From NCBI GenBank assembly GCA_021396245.1, contig WNYE01000024.1:1-64000 (forward strand): 64,000 bases of DNA, written 5' to 3'. A program made the position numbers and the translations under genes. The notes beneath the pieces are model-generated. The model did no database searches. It saw nothing but the letters and a program-made list of their open reading frames with translations, and had not been told where the DNA came from. Below, one piece after another: positions 1 through 11,464 of this stretch (positions are counted from its first letter, which is position 1; each line of letters begins with the position of its first letter). Source of the DNA: Sporothrix humicola. Its lineage: Eukaryota > Ascomycota > Sordariomycetes > Ophiostomatales > Ophiostomataceae.

Positions 1-1192
1 TATTAAACTAAACTATAAAGTTTTTTTTTTTAATAAAAAAATAATATTAATACAGTTTATTACCGTAAGTATTTTATAAAAGTTTTTTTTATCGTTTATT
101 TTATTTATCTTTTTCGTAATACCGTTTTATTATACTTTTTATTAACATTATAAAATTATTATTTAAAAGTTTATAAATAATATTAACCTTTTTATTTATA
201 ATCGTATAATAACCTTTTACTATTATATTTTATAAAACGTTTAAAAAATAATTATAAATTAAACACGGCCAAGAAACGTTATATTTAAACCGACGAAAAA
301 TAAACTTTTTTACTTTTTTTACACTTATAAAACCTTAACGATAACGTTTACGTTCGATTAAAACACCGTCTTAACCCTTCGTTAAACAACCTACTTTTTT
401 AATATTTAACTTAATAAAAAACTTTTTTTTTTTAAATATATTTAATAAATAAAACACCGCTTTACCGTATAAAGTTACGTTTTTATAAAACTTACTAAAA
501 AAATATAAAGTTATACACTCCCGTAAACTTAAACAATTTATACGGTTATACTTTAAAATACGGTAACTTACGGTGTAAGTGTTTTTTTTTTAAAGTTAAA
601 AAACCGTCGACCGATGTTTTTTTTAAATATTATTTTTTATAAGTATTTTTGTATTATTTTTAAAGTTTACCGGTTAATACTTATTTATTTTTTTTATTTT
701 AAATTAAGTATATTATTATTAAACTTTTATTTAAAATACCGTTAAATTATTTTTTTATTTTAATTAAATTATTAAATTAAAACTTAAACGATTTAAAGTA
801 CGGTACGTTACTCTCGGTCGTTTATTAATTATTACTTACTTTTTTTTATATTATTTTCGCCGTTTACCTTCAAAAAAATAAACTAAGTTATAGTTATTAA
901 CCGTTAAAAAACTTAATAATAATAAAACGTTAAAACTAGTTATTCCGCGAAATCTTTTATTATATAAACGTTATATTAAACGGTAAAAATTATACGGTAT
1001 TATTATTTTTATTTTACGAAAATTAAAAGTAACCTTTTTATATAAATTTATACTAGTTATATTAATTTTTATATATACTTTTTCTAGTATAAAATTATTA
1101 ACTTTTTAAATTACTTTTATAACGTTAAAAATAAAACGGTTAAATATATAATTTTAATATACTTAAAAATATTATTACGACCGGTAAATTAA
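1..1192. repeat. AT-rich RIP-eroded repeat DNA, left flank
   Basis: Extremely AT-rich DNA without an open frame of useful length. CpA and TpG dinucleotides are scarce, CpG is still frequent and TpA is abundant, the pattern RIP leaves behind. It is visibly more eroded than the retrotransposon starting at 1193, so it is probably an older repeat into which that element inserted. I could not recognise the family on either strand. Confidence 0.7.
1188..1192. other. Target-site duplication, left copy (ATTAA)
   Basis: ATTAA directly precedes the 5' LTR and recurs at 8094-8098 directly after the 3' LTR. A 5-bp duplication is normal for Ty3/gypsy integration. It shows one intact insertion event rather than a recombination product. 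Confidence 0.85.
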
Positions 1193-1747
1193 TGTTACGA
1201 ACATAACCCCCACGGGCCTCACCCACAGGCCAAGACAACACGACCGACCCCTTAACGGGTACGGAGAATAAATAATACGACCGACGCAAGGCGGCGGTGC
1301 TAGTGTGGCTAAAAGGGACCCTTTCAGAACACAAGACAAAGGAACGAATCATACGACGGCAAGACTAACCAATCAAATAACAAAGATTATGATTATACGG
1401 GGAATAATCCAAGGAATGAACTACGAATAAACTACGCCTATAATTATACGGGATATAATCAAAGAAATGATTAAGAAATGATTATAGTTAGATATATAAG
1501 ATTAAGGCTTCCTCCTAGTAACTTAAATAAAAGACTTAGTCGTTACCGATTGTTTAAAATACATAATTATATAAACTTGTATTCTTATGCTTTCATTGTA
1601 TACAATCACTACACTTACCCAACCACTTATACGTGTTGACTATTGTTTAGCCGTTATACTTTTTTACTGTTTTACTAGAATAAGACCCTTCCTTTAGCTT
1701 GATCACTTAGCAGAGACTTTTACTTTTTGGGAAGTGCCTTTGTAATA
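1193..1747 (+). repeat. 5' LTR
   Basis: 555 bp, exactly the length of the copy at 7539-8093. It begins TGTTACGA and ends TGTAATA; the other copy ends TGTAACA, which shows the original inverted ends. Compared with the 3' copy I see C/T and A/G transitions only. The stretch just after it (from 1748) is where the primer binding site should lie, but it is too altered to name the tRNA. Confidence 0.92.
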
Positions 1748-1859
1748 ATAGTAGCGACTTTTGTTTAGACTTTGACCGTGTTTTAACTTGGATAATATTT
1801 AACACTATGTCGACCGCGTCGGGTTCCACTATGACGTTTGTGTAGTTTACGGCTCGTAT

Positions 1860-2900
1860 GTAGGCTATGTAGAAGGAGAATGAGGAGTTAAAGGCTTTTA
1901 ACAAGTAAGGTGCCGAGCAAGTTTAGCACTATGAGAGACTCCTCGCAGCTTACTTTGTTTCGGGCGGAGGTAAGGATCCACTCAAGATTCCCCCACCTCG
2001 CAAGTATGACGGCAACTAGGGCGGGCTTAAGGCTTTCTTGATGTAGTGCCGCTTGTATTTCGAATATTAGGCCTCGAACTTGGGAGACGGCACGGATAAG
2101 GTGCTTACGGCGATCGCCTATTTGGATGGGCCGGCCGCGGCCTGGGCGTAGCTTTACCTTAACAACTACTTTACCAACAAACACGACCCGGACGAGATAA
2201 ACGAGGATACGAAAGAGTTGTTTTCGTCTTTCGGGAAGTTCACCAAGATACTCCAAGATACTTTTGGAGACCCCGACATTAACAGAGAATACGAACGGAA
2301 GTTACTTCGGCTTAAGCAAACTAAGTCGGCATCTGTGTACACTAACGAATTCCGACAGATTATGGTTTACTTTGACTGGGACGACGACCCGGCCATGGTC
2401 TAGTATTATAGCGGACTTAAGGATAACGTTAAAGACGAACTTAGTAAGGTGCCTTGACCGGGCCTATTAACGGAATATTACATAATGGCTATCGGCATCG
2501 ACAACCGGCTTTACTAACGGAAGTTTAAAAAGAAAGGAAGGGGCGAGAAACTTTATTATTAAAAGTTCTAAAAGAAGGCTAAATGGAGTGGTTACGCTAA
2601 GTAACAGGGCGACTTTATGGAACTCGATGCCAGTACTAAGGAAGTACCTCAGAAGAAGAAGTTCACGGGAGAATGTTACAACTGCGGGTAAAAGGGGCAC
2701 TACGTTAAGGACTGCCGGGCGCGTGTCCCCAAGAAGAAGTAAGTTAAGACGACAAAGAAGGAAGCGGGCCACGCGAGCCTCCACTTCTCAGGCTGTTTCG
2801 ACGACGACTGTACTACCCACCTCGGCGCGAAGGAAGGGGCGGGATGGTTCCCTCAGGGACCCCCTGCCAAGGACTTCAAGATGATGCGTCGGCGGGACAT
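1860..2900 (+). pseudogene. gag pseudogene (capsid and CCHC nucleocapsid)
   Basis: Boundaries are approximate. In one frame, interrupted by TAG/TAA codons, I read the capsid region of retrotransposon Gag: a PRKYDGN start motif near 1997, AYLDGPAAAWA near 2120, DTFGDPD near 2260, then a YSGLKDNVKDEL-type segment after 2403. The nucleocapsid CCHC zinc knuckle (C-x2-C-x4-H-x4-C) is at 2674-2715, with one stop inside it where a CAA codon is expected. Gag forms the particle that packages element RNA. The downstream gag/protease junction is not clear. Confidence 0.8.
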
Positions 2901-3739
2901 GAGCCTAGGGAGTAACCCCGAAGAATACGACAACGAGTCGAACGCATACCGCCATCGACAGGCAAAGGAGCTGGCCGAGCTCCAAGGTAACGCTTTAACG
3001 GACGGGAGCGAACAGTACGGACAAAACGCGCGAGCAGACGTGTACGTGGACGAACTTCTACACAACAGTAACTAACCTACGGTCCGTATGTACCGATCGT
3101 ATATTACCGGCCGACACGTAAAGGTTAAAAACGTGGAAAAGGTAGGATAAGAGGAGGAAGTCCTCTTAAAGAATACAAGAACCTACATGAACGACGTGTT
3201 ATAAATAGACTATAAAAACCCCCACTGCTAAAAGTATATACGTATAAAGGCAGTATTATAACATAAAGGGATCCCGTGATAGGTACTCTAACAAGAAAAC
3301 CGCAACCCATTCTTACCACGGTTAGCGGGGCGAGATAACCACGACACCGACTATCACCACAACAACGGGTAATATATACCCCGAATCGACTACGGCGCAC
3401 TACGGTACGCATAGCGGTATACGAATTACTACGAAGCTATATAACTCGAGCGGAAACAAATTTAAAAAAAATACGACGCCTAAGACCAAGTTAAACAAGC
3501 ACCACGCCTACGCCGGTTAAAGAAAAATAAAGGCAAAACTTATAAAAACTGGTGGAATGAGGCTAACAGCGACGAGTGGATTAACCTTACGCCTAAAGTA
3601 CTAGAGGTACACACCGATGACTACGACGCATCGGGAAACGACGAAGTCCTGCCGACACAAGGTGCGGACAACGACTAATCACTAAAACCCTAAAGGCAAC
3701 TAAGAAGGAGCAAGGGTACATACGAGTCCAGCTTAATTG

Positions 3740-6700
3740 GCGCGGCTAAAACTAAACGGCGATAATAAACACCGGCGTAGAGGCCAATTATATCGCGCCA
3801 CGACTAGTAAATTAATAAAATATACCATGGCGGCCGAAGGAGGCGCTATATATTTTACGAAACTTCGAAAAACTCCAGGTTAACTATAACGACGGTTAAG
3901 TTAAAAGGAAAACTAAGGCGCTTAACCTCCGCGTACGAAGTAAAAGAGTTAAAACAATACTCGATATTATAAATATCGAAGACGACGACGTTATCCTCAA
4001 GCTATTATAACTACGAAAGTATAACCTAAAGATCGATTAGGTTACTAGCTAGTTGTTATAAGGAAACCCACGACAAAATACAATTATTAGAACGTTAAGC
4101 GCGTTAACGAAAAAAGAGCGAAACGATCTCCTCTACGTGCTAACGTAATACTACAAGTACACGAATATCTGGAAGCATTAACACAACACGGGCCTACCGG
4201 AGCATAAGCCCTACGACCACTAAATACCGTTAAAAAAGAGAACGTAACCAAAGTTCCAAAGTATTTACTCACTCAGTAAAAACAAACTAAAAGCCTTACG
4301 AGAATAGCTAAAGGAGAACCTGGATAAAGGCTACATTCGGCTATCCCGGTCTTTAGTAAGATCACTAATCTTGTTCGTTTTAAAAAAAGATAAAACTCAA
4401 CGACTGTATGTCGATTATAGACAATTAAACGATATTACGGTTAAAAACCGATACTCACTCCCGCTCATCACGGAGTTACGAGATAAATTACAAAAGGCCA
4501 AATGGTTCATAAAGATTAACCTACGAGGCGCGTACAATCTAATCCGTATAACGGAAGGAGAAGAGTAGAAGATAGTATTCCGAACACGATACGGACACCA
4601 CGAATGTTTAGTTATACCATTTGGGTTCACTAACGTACCAGTAACATTTTAAAAAATAATCAACGATGTTTTACAGGAACACTTAAATAAAACCGCTATA
4701 GCTTACCTCGACGACATCTTAATTTACTCGGAGGACCGAGAAAAGCACGAATATCACGTCCACTAAGTATTAAAGAAGCTTAACAACGTTAAACTCCTCG
4801 TTAAAGTAAGTAAGTGTAAGTTTTACACTCAGAAGACTATCTTTTTGGGATACGTAATTACACTAAGACAGCTTGCTATGGAACTAAAAAAGATCGAGGT
4901 AGTTAAAGATTGGCCAGTACCACAGAACGTCAAAGATGTATAATCCTTTGTAGGATATATAAACTATTATCGTAAGTTTATTAAAGACTACGGTAAGATA
5001 ACCGCACCCCTGACTAACCTTACAAAGAAAGGAAACGAGTTCCTTTGGTTAAAAAAAACGCAAAAGGCGTTCGAACGAATTAAAACGGCAGTATTATCGG
5101 AACCAATACTCAAAAAACTAAACTTAAACAAGCCGTTCGAGATAAATGTCGATGCGTTAAGATACGTAATGGGCGGCGAATTGTTTTAACGGGACAAAGA
5201 AAAAAAAGTATATCCGGTTACCTTCTTCTTAAAAAAATTCGTCGGACTAGCGGAAAAATACCTAGTTTACGATAAAGAATTAATGGTTATTATTAAGGGA
5301 CTTAAGGAATGAGAAGTATATCTTAAGGGAGTAAAGCACCCCGTGACGATTTACTTCGATTATAAAAACTTTATATACTTCGCTAATAATTAACGGTTGA
5401 ATAGACGATAAGCTAAATAAGCTTAATACTTATTCGAGTTCGATATCTGGATAGTCTATAAAAAAGGATCCGATAATAATAAAGCAAACGCCTTTAGTAG
5501 GCGAAGTAACCATATTGGATTAACATCGACAAAAGCATAGACGGTGCTCCAAACGTAAGAAAACGGATCTATAATCCTCAAAGTAACGATACGAAGAAGT
5601 TTACACGATATTATCCGATAAGTGTACGAGGTACCTTTAGGAGGACACTTTGGAATTTAGAAGACTATAAAAAAACTTAAGGAGTTTTACGATATTACGG
5701 GATAGTACGACGCTATAAAAGACGTGGTCGATAAATGCGACATTTACAACAAGACGAAGACCTAAAGGTATAAGGCCTACGGCCTCCTACAACCACTACC
5801 GATCCTTGATCGGCCATAAGAGTTAATCTCCTAGGACTTGATCGTTAAGTTACCGGTATTAAAAAAACAAGTTATAAGTATAATATACGATAGTATCTTA
5901 GTAATCGTAGATAGGCTTACGAAGTATACGTACTTCTTGCTATACCACGAGTCCCACACGGCGGAAGACCTAGCTTACACCTTCCTAAGGAATGTGGTCA
6001 GCAACCATGGTTTACCGAAAAACATCATCAGTAATAAAAGGACTACGTTTACGAGCAAGTTTTAGGCAAAGGTAACAAGGCAACTTCGAGTCAAAAGGAA
6101 ACTAAGCACCGCCTTTCACCCCCAAACAAACGGACAGACGGAAAGAACGAACTAAACGCTTAAGCAGTATCTACGTGCGTACGTCAACCAGTAACAAAAC
6201 GACTGGGTTGAGTGGCTTCCACTCGCCCAGGTCGTATACAACAGCGTGGTGCACAGCGGCACCAGAGTCTCGCCGTTCGAAGCAAACTATGGATTCAAAC
6301 CAAGAATGGACTATCATCTAGAAGAGGGTCTAAACCCAACGGCGGACAAAACGATCCAAAAACTTAGGGAAGTGTTCGAAAAAGTGAAGGCGAACTTCAC
6401 CTGATAACAACAACAAATGAGTACCCAAGCTAACAAGAAAAGGATTGAGGGACTAATCCTTGAGGAGGGGGATAAAGTTTATTTTAACCGAAAAAACCTT
6501 AAAATAAAAAAACTAAACGATAAGCTCGATTTTAAACGACTTGGACTATTTGAGGTTACGAAAAAGGTGTTAAACTCAGTGTACGAGCTCGGTTTACCCG
6601 AGGGATTACGAGTTTACCCACGATTTAACATTTCGTTACTTGAGAAAGTACCGGATTTAGCCGAGTTGTCGAACGAACAAATCCTCGGTGAACTAAAATA

Positions 6701-6848
6701 CGAAGTGGAGGAAATCAAGATACATCGTAAAACAAGAAAAGGATAACTGGAGTATTTGGTGAAATGGTTAGGCTATAACGCTGAAAAAAACATATGAGAA
6801 CCTACAGACTATCTCAAGAACTCCCCCCAGTTGTTGGCGGCGTATTAA
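3740..6848 (+). pseudogene. pol pseudogene: protease, RT, RNase H, integrase, chromodomain
   Basis: Protease: an active-site motif at about 3765-3815 reads NTGVEANYIAP; NTG suggests DTG changed by G-to-A. Reverse transcriptase: KGYIRLSRS, FVLKKDKTQRLYVDYRQLN from about 4330, and YLDD at 4704-4715. RNase H: NVDALRYVMGG near 5147. Integrase: the HHCC zinc region at about 5623-5765, its last Cys apparently Tyr; then VDRLTKYTYFLLYHESHTA near 5907 and the second catalytic Asp apparently Asn (IISN). Chromodomain at about 6690-6830: YEVEEIKIHR, LEYLVKWLGYNAEKN, then a TGA where Trp is expected. Stops are scattered through all domains. Its 3' end overlaps the antisense gene at 6814-7342. Confidence 0.9.
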
Positions 6849-7342
6849 CGACAAAAAGGTTAACCCTTAAATCGGTTATAATCGCACCCCAATTAATAAA
6901 AGAGGCGGTAACATTAACAGTTGCTTGGGCCTTTTAGGCGGCTTAAAGAGTTTTTTGTTCTTCCTCGGCCTATCGAGCTATGTCTTCCGTATCGACTGCA
7001 ATATAAGCGTCGTCGAGAAGTTTTTAACGTTTCTCCTCGTAGGCTTTCTGTTGCTTGTTGACCCGACGGAGGCGAGTAAAAACCTCTTTAAAAGCGAGCT
7101 CCGCCCGCTTTTTAGCTTCGGAAAGTTGTTGGGACTCAAAGAGCCATCGTTCGGCTACGACACGTCAGGAACGAAGAAATCTAAAGATCATGGGAGGAGA
7201 GCTTACCCGGGCCCATGGCGATACCACGACTATTACATTTGGTACCTACACGAACACACGCTTAATAACGACGAACCTGGCGAGTCGACCGCTCGGACCA
7301 GATGCAGTCCTTGCCTAGGCGAGTACAGCGTGAGCAAGGCAT
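6814..7342 (-). pseudogene. Antisense spliced Cys-rich/coiled-coil gene within the retrotransposon (RIP-disabled)
   Basis: Exon 1 is 7342-7207, exon 2 is 7154-6814. The 52-bp intron has donor GTAAGC, branch CTGAC and acceptor GTAG, and splicing keeps the frame (136 + 341 nt = 159 codons). Exon 1 starts MPCSRCTRLGKDC and continues to ACVRVGTKC, a Cys-rich, possibly zinc-binding module. Exon 2 reads QQLSEAKKRAELAFKEVF then TRLRRVNKQQKAYEEK, a charged heptad-like coiled coil, and ends near SFINWGAI. Five in-frame stops (7262-7264 and four in exon 2) are all TAA or TAG and fit CAA/CAG changed by RIP. From memory, similar short Cys-rich plus coiled-coil hypothetical proteins are common in Sordariomycete annotations; function unknown. 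It is convergent with pol, overlapping by about 33 bp. Confidence 0.65.
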
Positions 7343-7521
7343 AGCGTCAAAACCGGAAGACTCGAGAGACTGGATAAGTTTGCGACGACGCGAGGAGCTA
7401 TCAGCAACAGAACGTTTAGCAACGCGACCAAACATAATGGAAAAGAAAGAAGAAATCCTTACCGGATCGACAAAAGGAAACAAAGGAAATACGCTACTTA
7501 TAAAGTTTCGAGACGAAACTT

Positions 7522-7535
7522 AAGGAGAAAGGAGG
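7522..7535 (+). other. Polypurine tract
   Basis: AAGGAGAAAGGAGG ends three bases before the 3' LTR, the position where plus-strand synthesis of an LTR retrotransposon is primed. Confidence 0.8.
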
Positions 7536-7538
7536 TTA

Positions 7539-8093
7539 TATTACGAATATAACCCCCACGAGCCTCACCCACAGGCCAAGACAACACGACCGACCCCTTA
7601 ACGGGTACGGAGGATAAATAATACGACCGACGTAAGGCGGCGGTGTTAGTGTGGTTGAAAAGAACCTTTTTAAAATACAAGACAAAAGAACGAATTATAC
7701 GACGGTAAGACTAACCAATTAAATAATAAAGATTATAATCATACGAGGAATAATCCAAAGAATAAACTACGAATAAACCACGCCCATAATTATACGAGAT
7801 ATAATTAAAGAAATAATTAAAAAATAATCACAGCTAAATATATAAGACTGAGGCTTCCTCCCAATAACTTAAATAGAAGACTCAGTCGCTACCGATTGTC
7901 TGAAATACATAACTACATAAACTTGTATTCCTGTGCCCTCATTGCATACAATCACCACACTCACCCAACCACTTATACGTGTTGACTATTGTTCAGCCGT
8001 TACACCTTTTTACTGTTTTACTAGAACAAGACCCCTCCCTTAGCTTGATTACCTAGCAGAGACTTTTACCTTTTGGGAAGTGCCTTTGTAACA
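7539..8093 (+). repeat. 3' LTR
   Basis: 555 bp, starting TATTACGA (TGTTACGA in the 5' copy) and ending TGTAACA. It carries more A/T at transition sites than the 5' copy over the part I compared. Confidence 0.92.
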
Positions 8094-8317
8094 ATTAACT
8101 TTAAATTTTTAAAAAATTAAACCACCGGTTTTAAAACGGCTTTAAAGTTAAACCGATTTTTCATTAATTTATTTAAAGTAATAAATTTTTAAAGTATAAC
8201 TTTACGAAAAAATTAAAAAAGTTACCGTTACCGAAGTAATATAACTTTATTTAAACTTCGTTTTTTTTATATTTTTATACTGTACCGTAACGATACGTTA
8301 TTTTTTTTAATAATAAT

Positions 8318-8530
8318 AACTTTACGAATATAACGTTTTTTAATTTTAATTAAAGTTTACTTTTTAAAAAAACACCGTTTTTTTTTAACGGTATTAACTT
8401 TATAAGTATAATATTTTTTAACTTCGATTAAAACTTATTTTTTAAAAAAATATCGTTTTTCTTTAACGGTATTAACTTTACGAGTATAATGTTTTTTAAC
8501 TTTAATTAAAGTTTACTTTTCGAGTAAAAA
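8318..8530. repeat. 78-bp tandem repeat, about 2.7 units
   Basis: Units 8318-8395 and 8396-8473 are each 78 bp and start AACTTTA; a third starts at 8474 and runs to about 8530. Differences are mostly transitions. 78 is 26 codons. On the minus strand each unit reads a Lys-rich peptide containing LI-[KE]-[IV]-KK, which suggests an eroded protein repeat. Confidence 0.75.
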
Positions 8531-8840
8531 ATTAACTAAAAAACCACGTTTAATACTTTAATAATTTTAATAACGACGGCCTTTATCTCCGTCTTTATTT
8601 TAATTATTAAATAATTAAACACTAAAAATAATAACGAAAAGTTCATTATAACGCCGGTAACACTCGAACGATTAATTTTAACGTTAAAAGTATAAAAACA
8701 AAAAACTCGTTATAACACCAATAATACTTAAGTAATAAACCTTAAAATAAAAAAAAAAAATAAGTTATAAACCATACACTTTTTTATTTTATACTTTATT
8801 TACCGTACTTACCTTTTTTATTTATTTATAATATATAACT

Positions 8841-8865
8841 ATTTATTTATTTATTTATTTATTTA
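8841..8865. repeat. (ATTT)n microsatellite
   Basis: About six copies of ATTT inside the AT-rich right flank. Confidence 0.8.
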
Positions 8866-9052
8866 ACGTATAACCTTAACAAACCAACACACACTCGTAT
8901 AAGTTAAAAAGTTTATACACACAATTCTATAGCAGTTTTTTCCCCATAAGGGTTTTACTTAACTAGTCGCCAATAGTTAGGATTAACTAAAAAAGACGAA
9001 TATTAATAATAATAATGTTTTTTTAAAGAAAACAAATAAAGAAAATATTTGA

Positions 9053-9086
9053 AATTAATTAATTAATTAATTAATTAATTAATTAA
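9053..9086. repeat. (AATT)n microsatellite
   Basis: 34 bp, 8.5 perfect AATT units, self-complementary, close to the edge of the AT-rich block. Confidence 0.9.
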
Positions 9087-9120
9087 AAAAACAATTAAAA
9101 AACTAAAACTAAAGTTACTT

Positions 9121-9508
9121 TCCTTGGTAGAGTCCGTGGTAGATATGTGAGCCTCCCGAGACCGATATGAAGAAAAACAATTAAATCAACGTATGTAAAA
9201 AATCAAACCCATTCCCCAAAGTACACCGCCCGTTCAACAACCCCATGCTCCTCCATAAACTGCATCCACATTACCTGTGCATGGCATCTCTGAAATGCCA
9301 TGGCGTGCATGTGAAGTGTTCCTGTGCGAGAAGCTCATTAACCGTTCGCGCGTGCACTTATATCCTTGTATCCTTGTGACCTTGTAAACCCTTCCTGAAA
9401 CCCATTCTCCATACTCCAAACCAGTATCTCCTATACTCCTATCCTCCACCCAGCTCCTGTCTTGCCCAGGTCTGATTGTCTACTCAGTGGTCAAGCTCAA
9501 GTTTAGGC
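9121..9508. other. Intergenic; transition from AT-rich block
   Basis: Normal-composition sequence between the repeat block and the stop codon at 9509. It should hold the 3' UTR of the minus-strand gene. I see no other feature. Confidence 0.6.
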
Positions 9509-10033
9509 TTAAACAGGACCCGACGACTTGGGAGGCGAACGAGGGGATCCCATAGACATTTGGGGCGATTCAACGTCCTCTGTCTTGATCTTTGTCGGGG
9601 TGGTCGGCTTGGCCGCGGGGGACTTGGCCTTGGGCGACTTGGCCTGCGCCGGCGACTTGGGCGGCGACTTGGACTCCTTGCTGATCATGTCAGCCAGCGC
9701 CTGTGCGGCAATCTTGGCGGCCGGCGAGGGCGCGGCGGGGGCCGAGGCGGAAACAGCACCCGTCACAGGAGCCGTCACGGTCGTTGTTGACGTGAGCGGG
9801 AGGAACGGGTTGTTCTTGGGGCTGGTACTGGTCGTGCGAGTAGAGGGCGAGCCGACAGCAGCAGAAATGGCAGCCATTCCGCCCGAGTTGGGAGGCGTGC
9901 CGACGACCATGTTACCGCTAGGGCTGGACGAGGAGACAGACAAGCGGCGGGCTGGAGCGGGCGTGGAAGCAGCTGCGGGAGGCGAGCTGGGCGGGGCCTC
10001 CGGGACCGGACCACGAGACACGTTGGAACGCAT
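9509..10033 (-). CDS. Hypothetical Ser/Pro/Ala-rich protein
   Basis: 174 aa, single exon, first ATG used (MRSNVSRGPVPEAPPSSPP). Family not recognised. It is low in complexity, rich in Ser, Pro, Ala and Thr, with many S-P and T-P pairs that could be phosphorylated by proline-directed kinases. The only ordered-looking part is AAKIAAQALADMISKESK at about residues 106-123, a possible amphipathic helix. After it come four Lys-Ser-Pro repeats (KSPPKSPAQAKSPKAKSP) and a basic/acidic tail with KIKTEDVESP, which resembles a sumoylation consensus. No signal peptide or membrane segment. A TATA-like box lies about 150 bp upstream. It is the first gene next to the heterochromatic block, so silencing by spreading chromatin is possible (inference). 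Confidence 0.72.
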   Translation of the reverse strand: MRSNVSRGPVPEAPPSSPPAAASTPAPARRLSVSSSSPSGNMVVGTPPNSGGMAAISAAVGSPSTRTTSTSPKNNPFLPLTSTTTVTAPVTGAVSASAPAAPSPAAKIAAQALADMISKESKSPPKSPAQAKSPKAKSPAAKPTTPTKIKTEDVESPQMSMGSPRSPPKSSGPV

Positions 10034-11464
10034 TGTTGCGGGTTGTGTTGATGTGTGAATGAGTGTTGAGCTGAAAATGCTAGTCTGGTATCTGTTGAGA
10101 AAGCTTTGTGTTCTGTATATATTTGTTGTGATGGTGGATGAAGAGAAAAAGAGGATGGGAACAAAGGCTACAAGATGGGATATTTATACTTTTAGGATGT
10201 CGACTTGAATTGGTGAGGATGAAGCTATTCACAGATCATTGACACTAGATGGTGATACATGGAGATGACAAAGAGACGCGATAAACAGGGAAAATGACCT
10301 CAGAATCATCTTGTCATTATTTTATTAAGAGCACTGTCAATGTTTTGTCAACAGGATGAATCCTGTAAACTATCATGAAGCCAAAGTAATAGAGTCAAGG
10401 CAAGTGACAACTCACGACCATGACAGATTCACAAGGTCGATGCAATCAATATTGATTCTCAATGTCTCGATATATTCATCATATTAAGTCAACAATAGCC
10501 TAATAACTGTCTGCAATCATGTTTTCTCAAAAAGAAATGATTAAATCGTTGGCGATGACATAGCGGTACTGTACATTGCTGTGCCATAGCTGTTGACAGA
10601 GCTCGACTGACTTTTCCATGCATCGGCAAACATTCACTTCCATCGACTCACACTCTGCCCATATTTCAAAATCTGCAGGACCGGATTAGAGCAACTGGCA
10701 GACAACCAAGCCGTTGTCAGTTAGGTGGTCCAGTGAGTTGTGTTGCATCGCCAGCCGCCAAGATGCAAGAACGGGAAAGACGGCGAAGACGGCGAAGACG
10801 GCGAAGAGGGCGCCGATGGCCGACGATTGGTACAGTGAATCACAAATATGGATATGTTCATGGAAAGAGTCAATGAAAAGACGATTGGATTTTCTCTACT
10901 CCGTACACTTTTTGCGACTGAGGCTTGGACAGCAAACAAACAAACACGGCAGACAGTGATCAACGCTGTTTGCACGAGAAGCATCAAAACGAAGGCAGCG
11001 AACAAAACACAACCAATGCCAAAACGTAACAAAAAATATGAATGCCATTTTTCTTCCCCTGTGCATATATACACTTCATCGTAACCCCTTGTGTCCTTCC
11101 ATCCTCGTATTATTACCACTTCGCTCAGATAGAGAGCAAAAAAGAAAAGCAGGTAAAAAGGGAAGAAATAGGGACGGTAAAAAACATCCAATGCCAAAAA
11201 TATTGTGACCTCCAAGCAAGGTAAGAGTGTGAAGAGAAAAGTAAGTAAAGCCCCATCGTACAGTAACCCCCCAAGGAACAAAACAAAAAAAAATACCAAA
11301 AACGACGTTAAAGTGCAAACGCAATAAGACAGATAAAGGCATTCCGATGTGGGGGAAAGTGGAAATGGGAGGGGAATAGAAATGAGAAATGGGAAATGAG
11401 AAATGGTCAAAGGACAAATGAAAATGGAAGAAAAGAGAAAAAACAAGAACACATAAAAGCACGC
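10034..11464. other. Intergenic, promoter of hypothetical gene and 3' region of kinase locus
   Basis: Contains the promoter and leader of the gene at 9509-10033 and, at its right side, the 3' region of the kinase locus. Long frames here on the minus strand (for example 10721-11452) are Phe/Leu/Ser-rich readings of purine-rich DNA and not protein-like. No RNA gene seen. Confidence 0.6.
10181..10188 (-). promoter_or_regulatory. TATA-like box for the gene at 9509-10033
   Basis: TATAAATA on the minus strand, about 150 bp upstream of the ATG at 10033, a plausible core promoter. Confidence 0.5.

Larger units (their letters stand above)
1193..8093 (+). mobile_element. Ty3/gypsy chromovirus LTR retrotransposon, full length, RIP-inactivated
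   Basis: Full-length 6,901-bp element. Two 555-bp LTRs (1193-1747, 7539-8093) with TGTTAC...GTAACA-type ends, a 5-bp duplication ATTAA on both sides, gag with a CCHC knuckle, then protease, reverse transcriptase, RNase H, integrase and a C-terminal chromodomain, and a polypurine tract before the 3' LTR. Domain order and the chromodomain assign it to the chromoviruses of Ty3/gypsy. Many in-frame TAA, TAG and TGA codons fall where CAA, CAG or TGG are expected, so no product can be made. The differences I compared between the LTRs are transitions, as RIP produces, so LTR divergence cannot date the insertion. Confidence 0.93.
8094..9120. repeat. AT-rich RIP-eroded repeat DNA, right flank
   Basis: Begins with the right ATTAA duplication (8094-8098). 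It has the same eroded composition as 1-1192 and is probably the continuation of the repeat split by the retrotransposon. No gene is readable. It contains a 78-bp tandem repeat (8318-8530), an ATTT run (8841-8865) and an AATT run (9053-9086). Composition returns to normal at about 9.1 kb. Confidence 0.7.

Noticed and set aside
8841..9086. AT-rich microsatellites as telomere or origin
   Set aside because: ATTT and AATT runs are not telomeric (TTAGGG) repeats; no origin evidence.
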